Shown: positions 8,669 through 16,659, counted from the first letter of the stretch. The stretch: DNA of 40,375 nucleotides from JACQKA01 sp964462785 (GCA_964462785.1 CAYWZA010000008.1:1-40375), one strand, 5' to 3'. The notes: generated from the sequence alone by a model not told the origin. Program-made: numbers and translations.

Positions 8669-9841
8669 ATGCGCGCCGGCTTCCATGTGCTCCGCTTTAT
8701 CCCTCTGTTTATATTGGGTTTGATAAACGGTCTCATCATTGCCACCCCCAGCTTTTATAACGCACAGTTTCTCACGTGGCGCGGACTTTCGGAGGAATCA
8801 GTTGAGCTTGTGTACATCGCTGCAGCAGTCATGAGCTTGTTGCTCTTCGCAATGCTCCCGCAGTTGCTCCGTACGCACGGCGTGCGCCGCGTCATGCGCA
8901 CACTCATCGTGGCGCTCATTCTTTCGACACTCGGTCTCGCAGCAATTGACGGTCCCCTGCTTACACTCGTCTCGTTCATTGTATTTTTCTGCACCAATAT
9001 TGCCGTCTACTCGCTCGTGGATGTATTACTGGAGGCAAAGACTGGCTCGCATGAGGGAATCACGGGGCGCGTGCGGGGGCTATACCTCGCTGTGGTGAAC
9101 GCCGCCTATATCGCGGGTCCCTATATCGCCGGCGTATTGGTCGCTCAATTTTCGTTTTCACAACTCTATTTCTTTGTCGCACTCATGGGTGTTGTGTTTC
9201 TTTTTTTGGCACTGCATACCACGCGTGACTTTAAAGATCCGCACTATCCGCGCGTAACGCTGCTCTACATCGTCCGCTCCGTACTGGGAAACCGCATGGT
9301 GCGGACCATGCTTGCCATCCAATTTCTACTGCGCCTGCTCTACGCGGTCATTGTTGTCTACATCACACTGTATCTGCACAACGTGATCGGCATACCGCTC
9401 GATACCATCGGCTTTCTGCTCGCACTTTCTATCGTCCCATTTGTGGTCGTGCAATTCCCGCTTGGTCTTTTGGGCGACACTATGTTTGGCGAGCGAGAAT
9501 TTCTTGCATTTGGTTTTGTGCTCGCCTCACTCGGTGCGCTCGCCATTCCCACTGCTGCATATATATCAATTCCTGCAATCGCGCTCGCTCTTCTGGTGAT
9601 GCATACCGGAGCGGCATTTGTGGAAATTATGTCGGAAAGTTATTTTTTCAAACACATTAGCGGAAAGGACGATGCGCATATCATGGCATTTCGTATGCTT
9701 GTGCCGCTTGCGTATGTGATCGGTCCCCTCGTGGGGGGCATGGCGGCGCTCCTGCTCCCCACAGGAAGTATCTTTACTGCAATTGGCGTCATCACCGCGC
9801 TCGGCATTCCGCTCGCGCTTTCGCTCAAGGATACGAAATAG
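8669..9841 (+). CDS. Major facilitator superfamily transporter
   Basis: A 390-residue integral membrane protein with about 11-12 hydrophobic helices in the two-bundle MFS pattern. The loop between helices 2 and 3 has RTHGVRRVMR, in the place of the family's basic loop motif, and the mid-protein loop (about 190-205) separates the two halves. The substrate cannot be told. TATACT at 8657-8662 is only six bases before the ATG, suggesting a leaderless message. It converges with the small membrane gene at 9876 and shares the hairpin at 9851-9877. Confidence 0.85.
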   Translation: MRAGFHVLRFIPLFILGLINGLIIATPSFYNAQFLTWRGLSEESVELVYIAAAVMSLLLFAMLPQLLRTHGVRRVMRTLIVALILSTLGLAAIDGPLLTLVSFIVFFCTNIAVYSLVDVLLEAKTGSHEGITGRVRGLYLAVVNAAYIAGPYIAGVLVAQFSFSQLYFFVALMGVVFLFLALHTTRDFKDPHYPRVTLLYIVRSVLGNRMVRTMLAIQFLLRLLYAVIVVYITLYLHNVIGIPLDTIGFLLALSIVPFVVVQFPLGLLGDTMFGEREFLAFGFVLASLGALAIPTAAYISIPAIALALLVMHTGAAFVEIMSESYFFKHISGKDDAHIMAFRMLVPLAYVIGPLVGGMAALLLPTGSIFTAIGVITALGIPLALSLKDTK

Positions 9842-9850
9842 CCATGCAAA

Positions 9851-9877
9851 AAAGATCTCGGACTAACCGAGATCTTT
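9851..9877. terminator. Bidirectional intrinsic terminator
   Basis: AAAGATCTCGG and CCGAGATCTTT form a perfect 11-bp stem around ACTAA, with A-rich sequence on the left and T/A-rich sequence on the right. It lies between convergent genes and contains part of the stop codon of the minus-strand gene at 9876. Confidence 0.85.
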
Positions 9878-10076
9878 ATAGATATTTGCTCTGTTTTCCA
9901 AAAAGCAGGAGCGTGGTCTGTGTGGCAATGTAGACACAACTCAGAACGCCGAAACCAAATCCTTGCCAAAATGTTGCCGTCCACGCCGGCGGCCACACCG
10001 CAAACCACAGCGCACCGAACATGATTGTCGGGAGCAGGAACGTAACCCACGCTCCGACTAACTTGAGTGCATCCAT
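9876..10076 (-). CDS. Small two-helix membrane protein
   Basis: A 66-residue protein with two hydrophobic segments (about 8-28 and 37-57) separated by WPPAWTATFWQG, and a basic C terminus. I do not recognise a family. The start at 10076 (MDALKLVG) is preceded by a strong AGGAGG Shine-Dalgarno at five bases; a GTG six bases upstream would overlap the site less well. It follows the MutY-like gene on the same strand with a gap of under 40 bases and may be cotranscribed with it. Confidence 0.7.
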   Translation of the reverse strand: MDALKLVGAWVTFLLPTIMFGALWFAVWPPAWTATFWQGFGFGVLSCVYIATQTTLLLFGKQSKYL

Positions 10077-10114
10077 ATGCACCTCCTGAGGAATCTGCTA
10101 CCACTCAACCATGT

Positions 10115-11014
10115 TTACGCGACAGATACAACTGCCAGCCGCTTCACTATCATTCCCTCTTGTGCAAGCGCCTCTACTGCGCGCCGCACGTTTCGCTGAT
10201 TGAATCCTGTTAGTGCCGCCAATTCGGCGACGGTCATGTACTTACACTGCATCACCTTGCGGAGCACCGCCCCGCGCACCTGCCGCAGTGATCCTTTAAA
10301 TGCACTTTGCTTTGCAAATGTTTTGCTTCGTCGCGTCGCATTGCCATGCGTTTTCTTGATGTGCGTGCCATAGTCCATGAGTGCGGCGTACCACGTGCGT
10401 GGTGAATCGATAAAGGTTAATGCTTCTTTGAGTATCGGCTCGAGACGAGCATCCGAGACGCTCCTGCTGCGCGGAAAAAATTCGTGAATGAGCGCCGCGC
10501 GAATGTTGGTCTCAAACATCACTTCAGATTCATCAAAAGCAAACGTGCGCACGGCTTTCGCAGTGTAATCCCCCACGCCGGGAAGCGCCCTTAGTGCCTT
10601 GTATTCGCGTGGGACACTGCCGCCGTGCATGCGCACAATCGTATGCGCCGCCTCATGCAGAAATTTTGCCCGACGGTTATATCCTAAACCGCTCCACGCG
10701 CGCAACACGCTACTCAAAGGCGCGCGCGATAGCGAGCGCGCATTCGGAAATTGTTTCAGAAACGCTCGGTAATACGGAATCACCCGATCCACTTGCGTCT
10801 GCTGGAGCATGATTTCAGACACCAATACCCGATAGGGATCGTGTGTCTTGCGCCACGGCAAATGATGACGCCCCTGTGTACGGTGGTATTTCAAAACTGC
10901 TTTGCAAAAAGCCTGCGCGGTCTGATGTGACGGAAATTGATGAAAAGCGAGGCGTGAGCGAGAAGCGATCCGAGCCATATTAGCAATATGGTGAGGAAGC
11001 ATCGGAGCCCACAA
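10115..11014 (-). CDS. MutY-like adenine DNA glycosylase lacking the iron-sulfur motif
   Basis: A 299-residue HhH-GPD DNA glycosylase. MutY removes adenine mispaired with 8-oxoguanine. The MutY-type catalytic segment SEIMLQQTQVD (E67) and the helix-hairpin-helix LPGVGDYTA (144-152) are present. The position of the second catalytic acid reads FETN (167-170), with glutamate where MutY has aspartate. The region after MDYG (213-216), where four cysteines normally bind [4Fe-4S], has none. There is no NUDIX-like 8-oxoG recognition domain; instead residues about 258-299 look like a winged helix (VAELAALTGFNQRNVRRAVE). It lies 26 bases downstream of the HAD gene, probably in one operon. It may be a clusterless MutY or a different glycosylase. 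Confidence 0.85.
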   Translation of the reverse strand: MWAPMLPHHIANMARIASRSRLAFHQFPSHQTAQAFCKAVLKYHRTQGRHHLPWRKTHDPYRVLVSEIMLQQTQVDRVIPYYRAFLKQFPNARSLSRAPLSSVLRAWSGLGYNRRAKFLHEAAHTIVRMHGGSVPREYKALRALPGVGDYTAKAVRTFAFDESEVMFETNIRAALIHEFFPRSRSVSDARLEPILKEALTFIDSPRTWYAALMDYGTHIKKTHGNATRRSKTFAKQSAFKGSLRQVRGAVLRKVMQCKYMTVAELAALTGFNQRNVRRAVEALAQEGMIVKRLAVVSVA

Positions 11015-11040
11015 CGAAGCAGCTCGCGATTTCCATCACA

Positions 11041-11757
11041 TCAGATTTCATAGATGACGTCTTTTCGCTCAACGACGACATTCCACTTGTTGCGTTTTGC
11101 GTGCCGATAGAGCTTGTTGCTCGGATTAAAGCAGATTGGCTTTGCAACCATTTCCAGAAATGGAATGTCGGTCTCTGAATCGCCGACACCGATTGAATGT
11201 ACGAGTGTTAGATTCTCTTTCTCCACCGCGCGCTTGAGTGTCGTCGCTTTATTAAAAATGATGTGTTCATCAGCAAGTCGCCCCGTGAGCCGATCTTCGG
11301 GCCCAATTTCATAAATAATGCCGTACACCTTGTTGAACCCCAGTCGCGGACAGAAAAAATCGAGAATGGTCTTTGGGGAATGTGACACCGCGAGCAGATA
11401 ATATCCCTTGGACTTCAATTCTTTGATGAGATCGCGCGTATATCGATACACGTGCTTCCACTGCGCCTCAACGACGTATTGCGCTGCGTCGCGAAAATCA
11501 CCGTAGTAAATACCCTTAAAATACTGATCCGACGCGCGCACCATTGCATGGATGTAGTCGTCATATGTCCCCTCGCGGTTCACCCACTTCGCCTGCTCGC
11601 GCGCATACAGCCGACGCATCTCCTCTGGCACATGCCCGCGCTCGATCAATCGCTCGGTGAGCTGAATGAAGAGCGAGGAGCGAAAAATAGTCCCGTCCAC
11701 ATCAAACACCGCGACTCTTCTTTTCTGTGCACTCATCCCGTTAGAAATAAGACGCAT
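11041..11757 (-). CDS. HAD-superfamily hydrolase, subclass IB phosphatase-like
   Basis: A 238-residue haloacid-dehalogenase-type phosphatase. Motif I is FDVDGT (18-23), motif II is AVSHSP, and motif IV is GVGDSETDIP near residues 190-200, followed by KPICFNPS as in SerB-like family members. An alpha-helical cap lies between motifs I and II. The substrate is unknown; relatives act on phosphoserine, lipid phosphates or similar. The start at 11757 is supported by GGAGG four bases before the ATG; an internal ATG at 11736 is an alternative. It precedes the MutY-like gene in the same direction. Confidence 0.85.
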   Translation of the reverse strand: MRLISNGMSAQKRRVAVFDVDGTIFRSSLFIQLTERLIERGHVPEEMRRLYAREQAKWVNREGTYDDYIHAMVRASDQYFKGIYYGDFRDAAQYVVEAQWKHVYRYTRDLIKELKSKGYYLLAVSHSPKTILDFFCPRLGFNKVYGIIYEIGPEDRLTGRLADEHIIFNKATTLKRAVEKENLTLVHSIGVGDSETDIPFLEMVAKPICFNPSNKLYRHAKRNKWNVVVERKDVIYEI

Positions 11758-11882
11758 ACGCCCTCCGGCTTACGTCCATTCGATTACGTCTGATAATACG
11801 GCTTATGAACATATCATCTTGTTGCTCAGCGTCTGCGATTTCTAACGGGACTCATAGGAATATTGTATCAAGCGACCAGCGC

Positions 11883-11911
11883 TTGTGCGTACCCGACACC
11901 CGTTGTATAAC
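11883..11911 (+). promoter_or_regulatory. Promoter of the 11925 gene
   Basis: TTGTGC (11883-11888), 17 bases, TATAAC (11906-11911) precede the ATG at 11925 by 13 bases, leaving room for the GGAG ribosome site. Confidence 0.55.
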
Positions 11912-11924
11912 TGCTGGAGCTTTA

Positions 11925-12377
11925 ATGAGGAAAAACGCAATGACGGACATGCCCCCGCAAATATTTCTTGCCTTACGCCAGACTGTTAAAGACAAGATCG
12001 AGCAGCTCAAAGAGCATCGTGCGCAGGTTTTAGCCGAGACTGCAGCTGAGCAAAAGAAACACCTTACTCTGCTGCAAGAAAGCTGCCCACATTCGTTGGT
12101 TTTCGAGGTCAGAGAATACGAATTCCTTGGAGAAGCTTACTACGGTATTGCTTCAACATACTACCCGGGCAAACGCGCGTGCGCATTATGCGGTTTAGTG
12201 GAAGAGAACGGGTACTCGACACGCGACAGGCAAATCCACCATTTCAACAAATTAGCAAAAAGGAGCGTGGCACAATCATATGATTTCGGAAATTCACCGG
12301 CTTGGTTCGGCACACTTCCCGATCTTGAATCCATTGCTGAATCGAAACGTGTCCTGAAAAAGGATGCGGCGAGTTAA
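11925..12377 (+). CDS. Hypothetical protein with Cys/His zinc-finger-like pattern
   Basis: A 150-residue soluble protein of unknown function. Residues about 12-45 are charged and helical (coiled-coil-like, DKIEQLKEHRAQVLAETAAE). A CPH segment followed about 30 residues later by CALCGL could bind zinc. The start at 11925 has GGAG five bases upstream; an ATG at 11940 is an alternative. The frame is open from 11805, but the extra residues look non-coding and the promoter-like pair at 11883-11911 lies within them. Its stop is one base from that of the convergent endonuclease III gene. Confidence 0.6.
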   Translation: MRKNAMTDMPPQIFLALRQTVKDKIEQLKEHRAQVLAETAAEQKKHLTLLQESCPHSLVFEVREYEFLGEAYYGIASTYYPGKRACALCGLVEENGYSTRDRQIHHFNKLAKRSVAQSYDFGNSPAWFGTLPDLESIAESKRVLKKDAAS

Positions 12378-12378
12378 A

Positions 12379-13041
12379 TTATTTCGCCTTTGGCCACCGG
12401 TTTTTTGCCGGTGGCCATATTTTTGTGAGGGGGTGCGCTGAGCAATTGTGCTTGTGCGCCTTGCAGATATAGCGCCCATAGAGCACGAGTCCGTTGTTTA
12501 CATATTTCCAATCTTTTTTGGGAACCAATGCCTCCAAGTCGTGTGATATTTTTTTGAGATCGTTGTGCGTGGTGAGGTCGAATTTCTTGGCAAAGCGCTT
12601 TACGTGCGTGTCGGTGGGAATGCCCTCCCATTCGTCGTAGAGCTCTCCGAGAATCACATGCGCTGTTTTGTAGCCAATACCAGAGAGTTTTTGCAGCTCC
12701 TCCGCACTACGCGGCACCTTCCCATCATGCTCGAATACCACATTTTTCGCGGTGCTGATGATAGCTTTCGCCTTGTTGCGAAAAAACGGAATGGAGGAAA
12801 TTTCCTTTGTGAATTGCGCCTGCTGCGCGTTCGCAAAATCCCTGGGTGTTTTGTATTTCTTAAAAAGCGTCTCGGTCACCCTGTTCACCACCTTGTCCGT
12901 GCACTGCGCAGAGAGCATCACCGCGACCACGAATTGAAAGGGTGTGTGATACACGAGTTCACTTTTTGGTTTCGGATAAGTCTTTTTGAGATACGCGACG
13001 ATCTGCTTTAGTCGCGTCTTGCGTTCGTCAATCTTTTGCAT
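12379..13041 (-). CDS. nth: Endonuclease III-like DNA glycosylase/AP lyase with degenerate iron-sulfur motif
   Basis: Endonuclease III removes oxidised pyrimidines and nicks abasic sites. The 220-residue form starting MQKIDERKTRL has the helix-hairpin-helix with catalytic lysine (GIGYKTA, K125) and the catalytic aspartate (IPTDTHVKR, D144). The C-terminal cluster motif, normally C-X6-C-X2-C-X5-C, here reads C193-X6-C200-X2-H203-X5-W209, so only two of four cysteines remain. A longer frame from 13095 overlaps the end of dinB and is less likely. TATGAT lies nine bases before the ATG. Confidence 0.92.
   Translation of the reverse strand: MQKIDERKTRLKQIVAYLKKTYPKPKSELVYHTPFQFVVAVMLSAQCTDKVVNRVTETLFKKYKTPRDFANAQQAQFTKEISSIPFFRNKAKAIISTAKNVVFEHDGKVPRSAEELQKLSGIGYKTAHVILGELYDEWEGIPTDTHVKRFAKKFDLTTHNDLKKISHDLEALVPKKDWKYVNNGLVLYGRYICKAHKHNCSAHPLTKIWPPAKNRWPKAK
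12391..12424 (+). terminator. Intrinsic terminator inside the 3' end of nth
   Basis: TGGCCACCGG (12391-12400) and CCGGTGGCCA (12408-12417) form a perfect 10-bp stem with a T-rich loop, followed by TATTTTT. On the plus strand it terminates the 11925 gene while coding for the last residues of endonuclease III on the other strand. Confidence 0.75.
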
Positions 13042-13078
13042 GGCGCGGTTATCATAGCACAGATGCGATACCGGAGCG

Positions 13079-14158
13079 TTATAGTAACTTTTCAACCCGC
13101 AATCCTACCAGTCGTATTTTTTTCTTGCGCGGATTTTCCTGCGTGGAGAAAAAAGGCAGCATGAGCTTGATTGCCTTTAGTTCCAACTCATTGAAAGTGG
13201 CAATCGATTCTTTGAGCGTCAGCGAGCGGGTCACTGTTTCAAAATCGGCAAAGCGCACCGTGAGCACGATGGTGCGAAAACTTTTGAATCCATCTGTGTG
13301 AAGCGTCCGGCAAATTTTCTGTGCTTGTCGCTCAAGCACGGCAAAGATCTCCTTCGTAGCAAGTGTATCGGCATCAAACGTATGATTTCTGCCAATTGAT
13401 TTTGGCGGCTCGTGTTCAGTCTCGACTTCCCTATCGTCAATACCGCGCAACCGCTCATACATACCAAACCCCCATGAACCAAACATCCTGCCGAGCTCTT
13501 CCCACGAAAGTTTCCGTGCCGCGGCGACGGTGTTGATGCCGCGGCGCGCGAAGCGCGCCGCGGCTTTCTCACCAATCCCAGGAATCGCACGAATCGGCAT
13601 CTGTTTCAAAAAATCATCTGCCCGCGCTGGTGTAATAACGGTGAGTCCACGCGGCTTTCGCGCCTCTGAAGCAAGCTTGGCAATGAGCTTGTTTTCACCA
13701 ATACCAATCGAGCAGGAGAGCTCGAGTCGCTCGAATATTTCCCTCTGTATCTGCTGTGTGACTTTCCGTGCGCGCGCAAAAGAGCCGCAGTGTGACAGAT
13801 CAATATACGCCTCATCGACACTCACCTGTTCAATGCGTGGCGTGTGTTTCCTCACAATGGCAAACACCTCATGCGATGCTGTTCCGTATTTGTGGTGATG
13901 TGGACTAATGAATACGCATGCCGGATTCCCAGCCTTTTTTGCATCTTCGCAAAGCCGCCATGCTTTTGAAATGGGCATGGCACTCTTGATGCCATATCGC
14001 CGTGCGCCATAGCTTGCAGTTGAGACAACGCCGCGCCCCGTTCCGCCAACCGGGTCAGCACCCACCACGATAGGCGCCCCTTTTAAAAACGGCTTTTCTC
14101 GTTCCTCAACTGAGGCAAAAAAAGCGTCGAGATCTATGTGCGCAGTAATCCGCCTCAT
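13079..14158 (-). CDS. dinB: DNA polymerase IV (Y-family, DinB)
   Basis: A translesion polymerase that bypasses template damage at low fidelity. The 359-residue form starting MRRITAHIDLDAFFASVEE carries the metal-binding HIDLDAF motif and the second acidic motif SVDEAYIDLS. GIGENKLIAKLASE and IPGIGEKAAARF (helix-hairpin-helix) are canonical, and the little-finger domain follows (SIGRNHTF onward). The C terminus RLVGLRVEKLL lacks an obvious QLxLF-type clamp-binding peptide. The start at 14158 is family-typical; TACAAT is six bases upstream and overlaps the end of the VKOR-like gene. It lies upstream of nth on the same strand. Confidence 0.95.
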   Translation of the reverse strand: MRRITAHIDLDAFFASVEEREKPFLKGAPIVVGADPVGGTGRGVVSTASYGARRYGIKSAMPISKAWRLCEDAKKAGNPACVFISPHHHKYGTASHEVFAIVRKHTPRIEQVSVDEAYIDLSHCGSFARARKVTQQIQREIFERLELSCSIGIGENKLIAKLASEARKPRGLTVITPARADDFLKQMPIRAIPGIGEKAAARFARRGINTVAAARKLSWEELGRMFGSWGFGMYERLRGIDDREVETEHEPPKSIGRNHTFDADTLATKEIFAVLERQAQKICRTLHTDGFKSFRTIVLTVRFADFETVTRSLTLKESIATFNELELKAIKLMLPFFSTQENPRKKKIRLVGLRVEKLL

Positions 14159-14162
14159 CGCG

Positions 14163-14624
14163 CTATTGTACCTTTTGGGCGACATGAGACTGCGCTGCAA
14201 TTTCTTTTCTCGCAGTGTCAGTGCGCCACATTACAATCGCCATTATGAATAGCACGATACAAATAAGTGCAGAAAAGATGCAGTAGATGCACCACGCACC
14301 AATGAGAAAAATTTGAATACACGAAAAACAAAACGAAAGTAACATGCCGATGACGGCGGCAATGTATAAAGCGTTTTTTGCGTGCCGCACGTGCATAGAA
14401 AGCCCGATGCCGACACCGAGCACGCCGATATAAAATATGAGACCGAGTAATGAGAGGGGCACGCCGAAAAGATAGGAATACGGGCTTGCGGCGACCACAT
14501 TGCAGCCGTCGAGAATACTGCATGCAAGACTATCGCCGCGCACATGAGAAACGTACAAATACAGTGTGTCCGCGATACCAAGCGTCGCAAGAGCAATAAT
14601 TACCTGTGGAAAGCGCGAGGTCAT
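14163..14624 (-). CDS. VKOR family integral membrane thiol oxidoreductase
   Basis: A 153-residue membrane protein with four helices. VKOR homologues reoxidise DsbA-like proteins and pass electrons to quinone, driving disulfide formation outside the membrane. The loop cysteines C35 and C41 (ACSILDGC) and the active CXXC in WCIYC (C112, C115) are present, as is the N-terminal pattern IADTLYLYVSH. No thioredoxin-like domain is fused and no DsbA-like gene is seen in the window, so the partner must be elsewhere. The cysteine-rich exported proteins here are plausible clients. TACAAT lies seven bases before the ATG. Confidence 0.88.
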   Translation of the reverse strand: MTSRFPQVIIALATLGIADTLYLYVSHVRGDSLACSILDGCNVVAASPYSYLFGVPLSLLGLIFYIGVLGVGIGLSMHVRHAKNALYIAAVIGMLLSFCFSCIQIFLIGAWCIYCIFSALICIVLFIMAIVMWRTDTARKEIAAQSHVAQKVQ

Positions 14625-14677
14625 GGCTCACATTGTACACTCGACACTTGTTGCGAACCAGCTATACTCAAATGCAT

Positions 14678-15046
14678 ATGGATAACAATTTTAATGTGCA
14701 GCAGGTTAAAGATGCGGCTAAAGCCGGCAGCCCGACATTCGTTGCGGCAGTCGCCTACGTCCTCTTTTTTATTCCGTTCCTTATGGGCAAACAGCACGAT
14801 TCGTTCGTGCGCTATCACATGAATCAGGCATTCGGCTTGTTTTTGTTTGGTTTCCTCATGCAGGGGTTTCTCACAGTAATCAGCTTGTGGGCATCGCTTC
14901 TTGGCATATACACCCTCGGCTTTTTCCTTGTCTGGGCAGCACGCATCGTCTATGTGGTACTCGGTCTTTATGGTGTCAAAAACGCGTGGAGCAACACACA
15001 AGCGGAACTCCCTTGGATCGGCAAATACTTCCCACAGGTGTTTTAG
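14678..15046 (+). CDS. DUF4870/Tic20-like membrane protein
   Basis: A 122-residue membrane protein with three or four hydrophobic helices. The pattern FFIPFLMGKQHDSFVRYH followed by MNQAFGLFLF resembles the DUF4870/Tic20-like family of unknown function. The frame is open from 14606, but MDNNFNVQQVKDAAK at 14678 is a more natural start, with TCGACA-N16-TATACT (14641-14668) just upstream. The gene is divergent from the VKOR-like gene and their promoters overlap. Confidence 0.7.
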   Translation: MDNNFNVQQVKDAAKAGSPTFVAAVAYVLFFIPFLMGKQHDSFVRYHMNQAFGLFLFGFLMQGFLTVISLWASLLGIYTLGFFLVWAARIVYVVLGLYGVKNAWSNTQAELPWIGKYFPQVF

Positions 15047-15068
15047 AACCTGTCTACCCTGAGGCTAT

Positions 15069-16337
15069 CTATTCAAACTCTACTGAAGCAATGACGCGCT
15101 CAAAATCGCTGCGAATCGTATCTTGTGGTGTGAGGTAGGTGACCGAGAATGCAAATACGTACCCGGGCGTAGCGACCGCGACAGTTTCACCTTCATATAG
15201 CCCTGACCAGCGATAGCGCACGCCCTCTTTTCCGTCAATCGCGGCAGAACTCAGCACTCCATCGGGAGAAAGTTTGAAATTTGAAGCGCTGTTACCGCGC
15301 ACCCAACTCTCTGTTGTATACCCATCAAGATTATTTTGATATGCGTCTATCGAGATCGCCGTGGTGCCCTCTGCCCCCTGTATGTTGCCGGCAACCAAAT
15401 CACGATTGAATGGAGTGTCTTCTATCAGTTGTATTGCGTAATGCCCCCGTTCGCCATTTCCGACTTCCCTTTCGGTAACGAAATAGTGATCTGGGTATTC
15501 AAGGCGTATGCCCAATGCGGCTGATTGATATAGGCGTATGTTTACCGGTGGCACTTCTTCGTTATTTTCAAGCGCCGCAAGTCCAAACATAACGCCAACG
15601 CCGATGAGAATGGCTGCAAATTGCACCATCGATTGACGTATGCGCGGAGCAGTATGCAATTCGGGAATGAGATCTGACGCTGCGATGTAAATAAAACTGC
15701 CGGCGGTCAGCGCAGAGAGAACGGGAACAATACCTTCAATGCTTGATCCAAAGAAAAATACCAATCCAGCCCCGATAAATGCGGTGAGCGCGGAGATGAA
15801 ATTCACGATAAGCGCCTGTACGCGCGAGAAGCCCGCGTGGAGCAGCGCGCCAAAATCACCGATCTCCTGCGGGATTTCGTGCAGCGCAACAGCGATAGTC
15901 GTCGCAATGCCAACCTCTACACTCACCAAGAATCCGGCGGCAATAATCACGCCGTCAATGATGTTGTGGAATGCATCCGAAAATACGATGAGTTTTCCAA
16001 AGGGGGCAATGTGGGTTTCGTCACAGTCATGGCAATCCGTGTGCTCTTCATCGTGAATGGCGTGATGATGATGCCAGTGTAGGAATTTCTCAAAGATAAA
16101 AAATAGACCCATGCCTCCCAGGATCCACATTGCCGTCCCGCCACCGAGTGTCTCATACGCCTCAGGAATGAGGTGTATGAATGCATCTCCCAAAAGCGCT
16201 CCTGCCGCAAGCCCTACAAATGCCAGAAGTAACGAGCGCATCTGTGCAATGCGGTTGGGAAGCACAAACAACCCGATAAACGATATGAGACTGACACCCA
16301 TTATGGCGAGCAGCGTATAACTTATTGCGCCTGTCAT
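15069..16337 (-). CDS. ZIP family metal transporter fused to a C-terminal soluble domain
   Basis: ZIP permeases import zinc or iron. Residues 1-255 give about eight helices with a histidine-rich loop (FLHWHHHHAIHDEEHTD, 85-101). HNIIDG (124-129) and HEIPQEIGDF (153-162) are the metal-site motifs of helices 4 and 5. After LENNEEVPP about 160 residues follow that are not part of ZIP proteins: ALGIRLEYPDHY onward to the end at 422. This beta-rich segment resembles the LEYP-type domain seen in exported CPR proteins, and by membrane topology may lie outside the cell. TACTAT lies eight bases before the ATG. Confidence 0.88.
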   Translation of the reverse strand: MTGAISYTLLAIMGVSLISFIGLFVLPNRIAQMRSLLLAFVGLAAGALLGDAFIHLIPEAYETLGGGTAMWILGGMGLFFIFEKFLHWHHHHAIHDEEHTDCHDCDETHIAPFGKLIVFSDAFHNIIDGVIIAAGFLVSVEVGIATTIAVALHEIPQEIGDFGALLHAGFSRVQALIVNFISALTAFIGAGLVFFFGSSIEGIVPVLSALTAGSFIYIAASDLIPELHTAPRIRQSMVQFAAILIGVGVMFGLAALENNEEVPPVNIRLYQSAALGIRLEYPDHYFVTEREVGNGERGHYAIQLIEDTPFNRDLVAGNIQGAEGTTAISIDAYQNNLDGYTTESWVRGNSASNFKLSPDGVLSSAAIDGKEGVRYRWSGLYEGETVAVATPGYVFAFSVTYLTPQDTIRSDFERVIASVEFE

Positions 16338-16370
16338 TGCAAGCTATAGTAGCACGATTATCTCAACAAC

Positions 16371-16496
16371 AAAAAACTGTCTAAAAAGCTCCAGAGGCGA
16401 GACGGCGAGGAGCAAAGACGCGAGCCGTACTGAACGTACGGTGAGTGTCTTTGCGACGAAGCCAACGAAGCCTCTGGACTTTTTCGACAGTTTTTT
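16371..16496. repeat. 126-base palindromic element with nested stems
   Basis: The ends pair as AAAAAACTGTC / GACAGTTTTTT, then CCAGAGGC / GCCTCTGG with a small bulge. Inside, GCAAAGAC pairs with GTCTTTGC and CCGTAC (16425-16430) with GTACGG (16436-16441) around TGAAC. The whole segment can fold into one long hairpin with A/T-rich ends. It lies between the 49-residue Cys-rich gene, whose stop it touches, and the ZIP gene. It may terminate the small gene's transcript or be a MITE/REP-like insertion. Confidence 0.7.
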
Positions 16497-16644
16497 ACAT
16501 TGCGTGCTGATGAGAGCCGTCTGCGCACCCACAAGAAACCATCTCTGCACCCATGTGTGTGCATCCTGCTGTGTCGCATGTCTTTGGCTCTGGCGATGTT
16601 CCCTTGCAGCTCCCCATGCATGCGTAATGTGTTACTTCGTCCAT
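16495..16644 (-). CDS. 49-residue Cys/His-rich putative metal-binding protein
   Basis: This short gene encodes a protein starting MDEVTHYACMGSCKG and ending CGCADGSHQHAM. It holds six cysteines in spaced groups (C-X3-C, C-X4-C, C-X-C) plus histidines (H6, H30, H45, H47) and no hydrophobic core, which suggests a small metal-binding or metallothionein-like protein. It sits between two metal-related membrane genes: the ZIP transporter and YibE/F with its HMHTHAHMH tail. Upstream are a TATACT -10 box and a 16-base palindrome at the expected transcript start. I infer metal buffering or chaperoning under metal-responsive control; the metal is not known. Confidence 0.75.
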   Translation of the reverse strand: MDEVTHYACMGSCKGTSPEPKTCDTAGCTHMGAEMVSCGCADGSHQHAM

Positions 16645-16659
16645 AGTTATTTTTTAAAT

